Below, piece after piece: positions 57,961-64,000 of a stretch of 64,000 nt of DNA. The number at the start of each line of letters is the position of its first letter. The stretch's first letter is position 1. This DNA is from Paenibacillus dendritiformis (GTDB taxonomy: Bacteria > Bacillota > Bacilli > Paenibacillales > Paenibacillaceae). A program made the position numbers and the translations under genes. A model generated the notes under the pieces. The model had not been told where the DNA came from. It did no database searches and saw only the letters and a list, made by a program, of their open reading frames with translations. The stretch covers positions 1,860,501 to 1,924,500 of the forward strand of contig NZ_AP025344.1 in the NCBI RefSeq assembly GCF_021654795.1. Direction: 5' to 3'.

Positions 57961-58858
57961 AGACCGTCTGGGCCCGGGCGATCTGGGCGGCCGGATCGTC
58001 GGTGAACCAGGCGGACAGCGCATGGAGCTGGCCGATTAGCGGATAGAACAGGATCGCCCCGCCCACATTGAGCACGATATGGCTCCAAGCGACGAATTGG
58101 CCGTGGCGGCTTCCGCCGAGCGATGCGATGAGCGCGGTGAAGCAGGTGCCGACATTGGAGCCGATGACGATGGCGATGCCGATCTCGACCGGCAGGGCGC
58201 CGGTAGCGGACAAGCCCATCGCCATGACGATGATGGCCGCGCTGCTGTGGACGACGGCCGTAATGATCATGCCGGCTGCCAGCGCCCAGAGCAGACTGTC
58301 GTTGGACCGCTCCAGGAACCAGGTGAACATGCCGCGATGCTGGAGCGGCCCCCCGATCTGCTTCATCCATTCGATGCCGAGCAGGATGAGGGCGAAGCCG
58401 GCGGCGGCCAGGGATCCGAACTGCAGCGGATGCAGGAGGGAGGCGAGCCGCTTCGGCAGGGGCAGGCGGTATTCGCCGCCCAGAATCGCCGCGCTCCAGC
58501 AGGCGAGCGATCCGATCAGCAGCGGCAGCGCGTAGCGGCTGATGTTGAGGCCGATCAGCTCCGTCGTCAGGCAAGTGCCGACATTCGTGCCGAGGATGAT
58601 GCCGAGCGAGCGCGAGAAGCTCATCAGCCCGGCGTTCACCAGCCCGATGGTGATGACCGTGATGGCGGTACTGCTCTGCAAGAGCGCCGTCATGCCGGAG
58701 CTGAACAGCATGCCGTGCAGCGGCGTCCGCGTGGAACGGTGCAGGAAGCGGTTCAAATAAGGCCCTGCCCATGCGTGAAGGGCGAGCTCCATCGTTTTCA
58801 TGCCAAAAAGAAACACAGCCATTCCGCCTAGGAGCGGATACCAGATTTCTGCGAACAT
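57893..58858 (-). CDS. Na+/phosphate symporter-like protein (NptA/PNaS family)
   Basis: A 321-residue membrane protein with two repeated halves, each with the family's QSS-like motif (TALLQSSTAITV and TAVVHSSAAIIV) and GTNVGTC/GSNVGTC. Eight or more helices. It lacks the C-terminal PhoU domain of some relatives. ATG 58858 follows AAGGAG by 9 nt on the reverse strand. Likely Na+-dependent phosphate transport. The 3' end overlaps deoC by 68 nt. Confidence 0.88.
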   Translation of the reverse strand: MFAEIWYPLLGGMAVFLFGMKTMELALHAWAGPYLNRFLHRSTRTPLHGMLFSSGMTALLQSSTAITVITIGLVNAGLMSFSRSLGIILGTNVGTCLTTELIGLNISRYALPLLIGSLACWSAAILGGEYRLPLPKRLASLLHPLQFGSLAAAGFALILLGIEWMKQIGGPLQHRGMFTWFLERSNDSLLWALAAGMIITAVVHSSAAIIVMAMGLSATGALPVEIGIAIVIGSNVGTCFTALIASLGGSRHGQFVAWSHIVLNVGGAILFYPLIGQLHALSAWFTDDPAAQIARAQTVFNIASSVLALPLCYLKLWDRLR

Positions 58859-59008
58859 ACGCCGGACTCCTTCGTCATTCCACACAAAATGCGGGTTCTA
58901 TCATTCGAGCTGGAACAGCTTGAGAGGGACTAAGTGAACAGCCTCTACTGTCACTGTATGCTTGCGGATGGACAACGATGACAAGCCCGGCGGAAGCCGA
59001 GAGGGGAC

Positions 59009-60397
59009 ATGCAATTGAAGCAATCGACAACAGCAACCGTAATCTTGAGCCGCAATCGCAAAAAAAGGACGGAGCACGGGCACCCGTGGGTGTTCCAATC
59101 CGAGGTCGAGCGCGTGGAAGGCAATCCGCAGCCGGGGGCGCTGGTCGACGTCGTGAACGCGCAAGGCCAATATGTGGCGACCGGATACTATAACCCGGCT
59201 TCCAAAATCATTGTGCGCGTCATCGGCTATCAGCCTGCCGACGCGATGGACGCCGGCTTTTTCAAGGAGCGGCTGCGGCAATGCCTGGAGCATCGGAACC
59301 GGTTCTTGCCGGGAGCGACGGCATATCGGCTCGTCTATGGCGAGGCCGATTTTCTCCCGGGACTGATCGTCGATCGGTTCGGCGATGTGCTCGTCGTGCA
59401 AATCTTGACGCTCGGAATGGATCTGGCGCGCGATGCGATCGTTCAGGCCTTGGTCGAAGTCATGAATCCGCGCGGCATTTACGAACGAAGCGATGTGCCG
59501 GTTCGGGAAAAGGAAGGCCTTGAACAGAGAACGGGCGCGCTGTACGGGGAATGCCCGCGCCATGTGCAGATTACCGAGAACGGGCTGCAGCTTGAAATCG
59601 ATATTGTCGAAGGGCAGAAGACGGGCTATTTCTTCGACCAGCGCGAGAACCGGGCTGCGATAGAGCCGTTGATGACCGGATGGGGAGCGCGCAGCGGCAT
59701 AACGCTGGCCGATATCGAGACGGAAGCGGGCGTACGCACCGTGCCGGTCAACGCGAACGGCAAGGAAGTAACCTTTCCGTGGTGGGACGGAGCCACGGTG
59801 CTGGAATGCTTCTCTCACACGGGCAGCTTCACGCTGCATGCTTGCAAATATGGAGCCAAGAAGGTGACTTGTCTCGATATTTCCGAGCATGCGATCGAGA
59901 GCGCGAAGCGCAATGTGGAGCTGAACGGATTTGCGGACCGGGTGGAATTCGTGGTAGCGGACGCGTTTGCTTACCTGCGGGAGCAAGTGCAGGGAAGAGA
60001 GGAGCGCATGGCACGCGGGACGAGCCAATCGAAGACGGACACATCGAAGCCGATGACCGCGGGCGGCGGCCGCACCTGGGACGTCGTCATTCTCGATCCG
60101 CCCGCGTTCGCCAAGACGAGGCAGGCGGCGGAGGGAGCGTACCGCGGCTACAAGGACATCAACCTTCACGGGATGAAGCTCGTGAATGAGGGCGGATATT
60201 TGGTGACGGCGAGCTGCTCCTATCATATGAAGCCGGAGCGCTTCCTGCAGGCGATCCAGGATGCCGCCCATGACGCGGGCAAGGTGCTGCGCCTCATCGA
60301 TTGGCGCGCGGCGGGGAAGGATCATCCGCAGGTGGCCGGGGTCGAAGAAGGGCATTACTTGAAATTCGGCATTTTCGAAGTCCGCGCCAGACGATAG
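59009..60397 (+). CDS. Class I rRNA methyltransferase, RlmI/YwbD type
   Basis: A 462-residue protein: an N-terminal PUA domain (GHPWVFQSEVERV), a middle domain (YRLVYGEADFLPGLIVDRFGD) and a SAM domain (GQKTGYFFDQRENR, LECFSHTGSFTLHA, VILDPPAFAK). RlmI makes m5C in 23S rRNA. It is longer than usual (~395): two insertions appear, one near 225-260 before motif I and a Thr/Ser-rich one near 330-352 before motif IV. ATG preceded by GAGGGGAC. Confidence 0.88.
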   Translation: MQLKQSTTATVILSRNRKKRTEHGHPWVFQSEVERVEGNPQPGALVDVVNAQGQYVATGYYNPASKIIVRVIGYQPADAMDAGFFKERLRQCLEHRNRFLPGATAYRLVYGEADFLPGLIVDRFGDVLVVQILTLGMDLARDAIVQALVEVMNPRGIYERSDVPVREKEGLEQRTGALYGECPRHVQITENGLQLEIDIVEGQKTGYFFDQRENRAAIEPLMTGWGARSGITLADIETEAGVRTVPVNANGKEVTFPWWDGATVLECFSHTGSFTLHACKYGAKKVTCLDISEHAIESAKRNVELNGFADRVEFVVADAFAYLREQVQGREERMARGTSQSKTDTSKPMTAGGGRTWDVVILDPPAFAKTRQAAEGAYRGYKDINLHGMKLVNEGGYLVTASCSYHMKPERFLQAIQDAAHDAGKVLRLIDWRAAGKDHPQVAGVEEGHYLKFGIFEVRARR

Positions 60398-60491
60398 ATA
60401 GCATGATGAAGAAGCACCTCATGGCGTGATCGCCGCGAGGTGCTTCTTGCGGTTGCGGTTGCGGGGGAAGGGCGGAATGGACTGGCGGCGC

Positions 60492-61457
60492 TTAGGGCGC
60501 CGGATTGGTGACGAATGCGCCGCCAAGCCAGCGCGCATATCCCCGTTCGCGGGCCCAATTGATCTCGCCGCTGCGCACTCTACGGCCCGCCTCGGTGAGA
60601 AGCAGCCGTCCGGCGGACGGCTCGACCGGCCGCAGCGGCTGCGGCAGCGGCTCGGAAGCCGCGGACAGGGACAATAGCGGGGCTTCTCCGGAAGTCAAGC
60701 GGCGCAAATAGCCCCAATACTGCATGTCGCCGAGTCCGTATTCAGGCACATGCGGCCGGATATGCTCATACAGCTCCAGGAAGGAGCCGGAGCCATCGGC
60801 GACGGCATCCAGCGTTAGCCGTTCCACGACGCCCAGCCCGTCGTCGCGCGAAGGGAAGCGGCGGAGATGGAACCGCATCGCATCCACGACGGCGTCATAA
60901 GGAGCTTCCACTGAGCCGGCTTCGTCGATCCAGCGCACCAATTTGCGCGGATTCGGGCTCGTATACGCCAGCCAGGCATGGCGCATCCATGAGATCGCTT
61001 CCACGTCCAGCCGAAGCCCATGCTCGCGGCGGCGCGCCAACTGGTCCGCGTCGAGGGCCCCGAAGCCGCGGTAGCGGTCGTGCCCGGGCAAGGCGGAAAT
61101 ACCGATCCAGTAGACGGCCGCTTCCGGATGCTCCCGGGACAGGCGCTCCGTCAGCCGCAGCAGCATCGTGATATCGAACAGATCATGCTCGAACCAGAGC
61201 GCGATTTCCGGTTGCCGCAGCACGTCCGCTTTCCAGGACCGCTCCTGTTCGTTGCTCATTTGAAGGTAGAGAGATGCGGGCAGGCCGCACATTTTTTCCA
61301 ATTGAAGCGCGCGATAGGCCAGATAACGTTCAAAGATGGGATAGACGGGTCCTTCGGTCAGCAGCTCCCGATAGACCCATACTTCTTCGTTCCAGCGCTC
61401 CCGGGCGATCGGACGAAGCCGTTCCGCCACAATATCTCCATTCACGATATGAATCAC
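60492..61457 (-). CDS. DUF1835 domain protein
   Basis: A 321-residue soluble protein. The start MIHIVNGDIVAERLRP and the later EIALWFEHDLFDITMLLRL match DUF1835, with a C-terminal DUF3658-like region (GLLLTEAGRRV-like). GTG start with GGAGG upstream. Function is not known. Confidence 0.82.
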   Translation of the reverse strand: MIHIVNGDIVAERLRPIARERWNEEVWVYRELLTEGPVYPIFERYLAYRALQLEKMCGLPASLYLQMSNEQERSWKADVLRQPEIALWFEHDLFDITMLLRLTERLSREHPEAAVYWIGISALPGHDRYRGFGALDADQLARRREHGLRLDVEAISWMRHAWLAYTSPNPRKLVRWIDEAGSVEAPYDAVVDAMRFHLRRFPSRDDGLGVVERLTLDAVADGSGSFLELYEHIRPHVPEYGLGDMQYWGYLRRLTSGEAPLLSLSAASEPLPQPLRPVEPSAGRLLLTEAGRRVRSGEINWARERGYARWLGGAFVTNPAP

Positions 61458-61534
61458 GCGGTGTGCCTCCTTTTCTCTCCGGCGGCATCGTCAGCCGGAG
61501 GCTTGAATTCCTTCCTGCACATTCCAAACGTGTG

Positions 61535-61565
61535 TTCCAGTCTGCTCGCGATAATATGCTATAAT
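61535..61565 (+). promoter_or_regulatory. Extended -10 promoter upstream of addB
   Basis: TGCTATAAT (61557-61565) is a perfect extended -10; the -35 (TTCCAG, 19 bp spacer) is weak. It leaves a leader of about 200 nt that starts with an AGAGAC/GTCTCT hairpin (61585-61606). The rest of the 61458-61777 gap shows no gene. Confidence 0.6.
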
Positions 61566-61777
61566 AAAGCAAGGTTTCCGTAAAAGAGACGATTTGCGCA
61601 GTCTCTGTCTAATGAGGAAATACCGGGAATCGGCCTTTTTGGACTTATTCTTATTTTTAATCCTTTCTTGCGATTTGTAAATACACTTTTACACACGCCA
61701 TTTGCGGAAAAAGCCTGCATACGGCATGGCAGAATACATATCTATTGGCAGTCGTACGGGAAAGCGGGGGATATACA

Positions 61778-64000
61778 TTGGCTTTGCATTTTATAATCGG
61801 CCGCTCGGGGAGCGGCAAGTCGGCGCATCTGCTGAATGAAATCCGGCGGAGGCTGGAGACTCAGCCGGATGGTCCGCCCATGATTCTGCTCGTGCCCGAG
61901 CAGGGAACGTTCCAGGCGGAGCATGCGCTCGTCACTTCGGAGCGCCTGTCGGGGATGCTGCGGACGCAAGTCCTGAGCTTCCGGCGCCTGGCGTACCGCG
62001 TGATGCAGGAGAGCGGCGGCACGGCGCTCACGCCGATAGGCGAGGAAGGCAAGAAGATGCTGCTGTACAAAATTTTGCAGCGGCGCAAGCCCGAGCTGCC
62101 TCTGTTCGCCGGAGCGGCGGAGCAATTCGGCTTCATCGAAAAATTGAATGATCTGTTCGACGAGATGAAGCGGTACCGGATCCAGGCTTCCGAGCTGGAT
62201 GAGCATGCCGCGTTCGTCCAGGAGCATGTGGACGGCCAGCCCCTTCTGTCGGCCAAGCTGCATGATTTGTCCGCCGTGCTGCGCGAGTACGAGACCGAGC
62301 TGGAGCAGCAGTATTTGGACGGAGAGGATGTGCTTGTCCGTTTGGCGGAAGGCATTCCGCACTCGGAATATGTCCGGCAGGCGGAGATTTGGATTGACGG
62401 CTTCAACGGCTTCACGCCCCAGGAATATGCCGTGCTGGCATCGCTGCTCCTCCATGCCCGCCATGTGACCGTGGCGCTGTGCCTGGATCGGCCTTACGGC
62501 TTGGGCGAGGAGCTTCATGAGCTGAACCTGTTCCATCCTACGGCGACGACCTTTCTCAAGCTGAGCAGCATCGCCGATACGCTCGGCGTCGATATGGGCG
62601 AGGTCATACAGCTGGGCGGACAGGGCGGATTGCCAAGATTCGCTTCCTCGCCGATGCTCGCCCATCTGGAACGCCATTTCGATCGGCGTTCGGCTTACCG
62701 TTCTGCCTCCGCTGGCGGGGAGCGGGCGGAGATTCGCGTTCATGCGGCGGTCAACCGCCGGGCGGAAGTGGAAGGAGCGGCGCGCGACATTTTGCGCCGG
62801 GCGCAGGAGGAGGGCGTACGCTGGCGGGAGATGGCCGTCATGGTCAGGAACTTGCCGGATTACGCGGAATTGATCGATACGGTCTTCGGCGATGCGGGCA
62901 TTCCTTATTTCACGGATCAGAAGCAAGCGGTGCTCCATCATCCGTTCGTCGAGATGACCCGCGCCGCGCTGGACATCCTGATCGGCCACTGGCGCTATGA
63001 CGCGGTATTTCGCTTCGTGAAGACGGATTTCGTCCTGCCGGAAGACGGAAGCGTGACGAGGGAGTCATTCGATCGGCTGGAGAACTACGTGCTGGCCTGC
63101 GGCATCGAGGGATCGAAATGGACCAACGGACGCCCGTGGCCTGCCGAACCGCGGCAGTCGCTGGATCCCGACGATCCGGCGGCCGAAGAGAAGGCCGAGA
63201 GCGTGCCGGAGCAGGCCCCGGAATGGGCGGAGCAGTGCCGCCGCCGGATTGTCGAGCCCCTCTCCGCGCTGCAGCGCTCGCTCGCGCGAAGCCGGCATGT
63301 GCAGGACATGTGCGAGGCGCTGTACACGTTCTGGATCCGTCTCGGGGTGCCGGACAAGCTGGAGCGGATGAGTCAGGAGGCGCTGCTGGACGGGGATGTG
63401 CAGCTTTCCCGGGAGCATCGCCAGATCTGGGGCGAGATGCTCGATATTTTGGACCAGATGGTGGAGATGCTTGGCGGAGAGAAGATGCCGCTCGAGCTGT
63501 ACGCCGGGATGCTGGAGACCGGCTTCGAGAGCGTGAAGCTGGCGCTCGTGCCTCCCGCGCTTGATCAGGTGCTGATCGCGTCCATGGATCGGACGCGTTC
63601 GAGCCAGATTAAGCATCTGTATGTGCTTGGCGTGAACGACGGGGTAATGCCTGCGCGTCCGATCGAGGACGGGCTGCTGACCGAGTATGAGCGGGATCTG
63701 CTGCTCGCGATCGGGATGGAGCTGGCGCCCGGCATCCGGCGCAAGCTGCTGGACGAGCGGTTCGTCATCTATCATGCCTTCACTTCTCCGAGCGAGAGCT
63801 TGTGGCTCAGCTACGCGCTGGCCGACGAGGAAGGCCGCTCGCTGCTCCCTTCGGAGACGGTGCGGCAGATTCGGGGGCTGTTCCCGGGCATGCAGGAGGA
63901 GCTCCTGTTGGCGGAGCCGAATGAATTTGTGCCGGAAGCGGAGCAGGCCGATTTCATCGCCTATCCGGAAGCGGCGCTGAGACATTTGATCGCCCAGTTG
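61778..64000 (+). CDS. addB: ATP-dependent helicase/nuclease subunit B (5' part)
   Basis: 741 codons of AddB run off the window end. The Walker A-like motif GRSGSGKSAHLL is at residues 8-19; helicase-like regions IWIDGFNGFTPQE and IKHLYVLGVNDGVMPARP are present. The C-terminal nuclease domain with its Fe-S cysteines lies outside the window. With AddA it forms the RecBCD-like enzyme that processes DNA breaks and recognises Chi. TTG start with GCGGGGGA upstream. Confidence 0.95.
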   Translation, partial: MALHFIIGRSGSGKSAHLLNEIRRRLETQPDGPPMILLVPEQGTFQAEHALVTSERLSGMLRTQVLSFRRLAYRVMQESGGTALTPIGEEGKKMLLYKILQRRKPELPLFAGAAEQFGFIEKLNDLFDEMKRYRIQASELDEHAAFVQEHVDGQPLLSAKLHDLSAVLREYETELEQQYLDGEDVLVRLAEGIPHSEYVRQAEIWIDGFNGFTPQEYAVLASLLLHARHVTVALCLDRPYGLGEELHELNLFHPTATTFLKLSSIADTLGVDMGEVIQLGGQGGLPRFASSPMLAHLERHFDRRSAYRSASAGGERAEIRVHAAVNRRAEVEGAARDILRRAQEEGVRWREMAVMVRNLPDYAELIDTVFGDAGIPYFTDQKQAVLHHPFVEMTRAALDILIGHWRYDAVFRFVKTDFVLPEDGSVTRESFDRLENYVLACGIEGSKWTNGRPWPAEPRQSLDPDDPAAEEKAESVPEQAPEWAEQCRRRIVEPLSALQRSLARSRHVQDMCEALYTFWIRLGVPDKLERMSQEALLDGDVQLSREHRQIWGEMLDILDQMVEMLGGEKMPLELYAGMLETGFESVKLALVPPALDQVLIASMDRTRSSQIKHLYVLGVNDGVMPARPIEDGLLTEYERDLLLAIGMELAPGIRRKLLDERFVIYHAFTSPSESLWLSYALADEEGRSLLPSETVRQIRGLFPGMQEELLLAEPNEFVPEAEQADFIAYPEAALRHLIAQL

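Overview
The window is a GC-rich segment of a chromosome from an endospore-forming Firmicute, most likely Paenibacillus or a close relative. The evidence is: spore genes (spoVAD/spoVAE, gpr, spoIIP, a yfhD-like gene), the Bacillus-type yqeG-yqeH-aroE-yhbY-nadD-yqeK-rsfS-yqeM block followed by the late-competence genes, a leucyl T-box leader, a CIRCE-controlled hrcA-grpE-dnaK-dnaJ operon, strong Shine-Dalgarno sites and frequent TTG/GTG starts. I saw no rRNA, tRNA, CRISPR array, prophage or intact insertion sequence. The species assignment is an inference.

Layout. 1-0.5 kb: end of a spoVA operon. 0.7-5.2 kb: MoxR ATPase, DUF58 protein and membrane transglutaminase. 5.3-11.6 kb: ribosome assembly, NAD and shikimate housekeeping operon. 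11.65-14.7 kb: T-box leader and leuS. 14.7-19.7 kb: comER opposite comEA-comEB-comEC. 19.9-21.8 kb: ECF sigma factor and its membrane anti-sigma factor. 22.1-24.7 kb: holA, rpsT (reverse) and gpr. 24.7-26.3 kb: a 1.5 kb non-coding stretch built largely of three different degenerate tandem repeats. 26.3-30.1 kb: M23-like lipoprotein divergent from a two-component system. 30.2-35.4 kb: spoIIP-yqxA-lepA, a small MITE-like element, and hemW. 35.5-43.1 kb: small membrane protein, GNAT protein and the heat-shock operon. 43.4-47.0 kb: ABC exporter with a second two-component system. 47.2-52.0 kb: a reverse-strand Ugp-type uptake operon with a glycerophosphodiesterase, divergent from glpP. 52.1-60.4 kb: yfhD-like, prmA, site-2 protease, rsmE, mtaB, Nudix, deoC, Na/Pi transporter and an RlmI-type methyltransferase. 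60.5-64 kb: a DUF1835-type gene and the 5' part of addB.

The most notable item is a 527-residue chaperonin between hrcA and grpE. It has the Group II (archaeal/eukaryotic) built-in-lid architecture rather than the GroEL type, matching the rare bacterial Group III chaperonins known to sit inside hsp70 operons. The second is a probable GlpP regulatory circuit: the ugp operon leader carries a very strong intrinsic terminator just after a sigma-A-like promoter, and the antiterminator gene glpP is divergently transcribed next to it. Other items worth checking are the three repeat arrays, two convergent gene overlaps, paired 9-mer direct repeats in front of two operons linked to two-component systems, and a possible ECF autoregulatory promoter.
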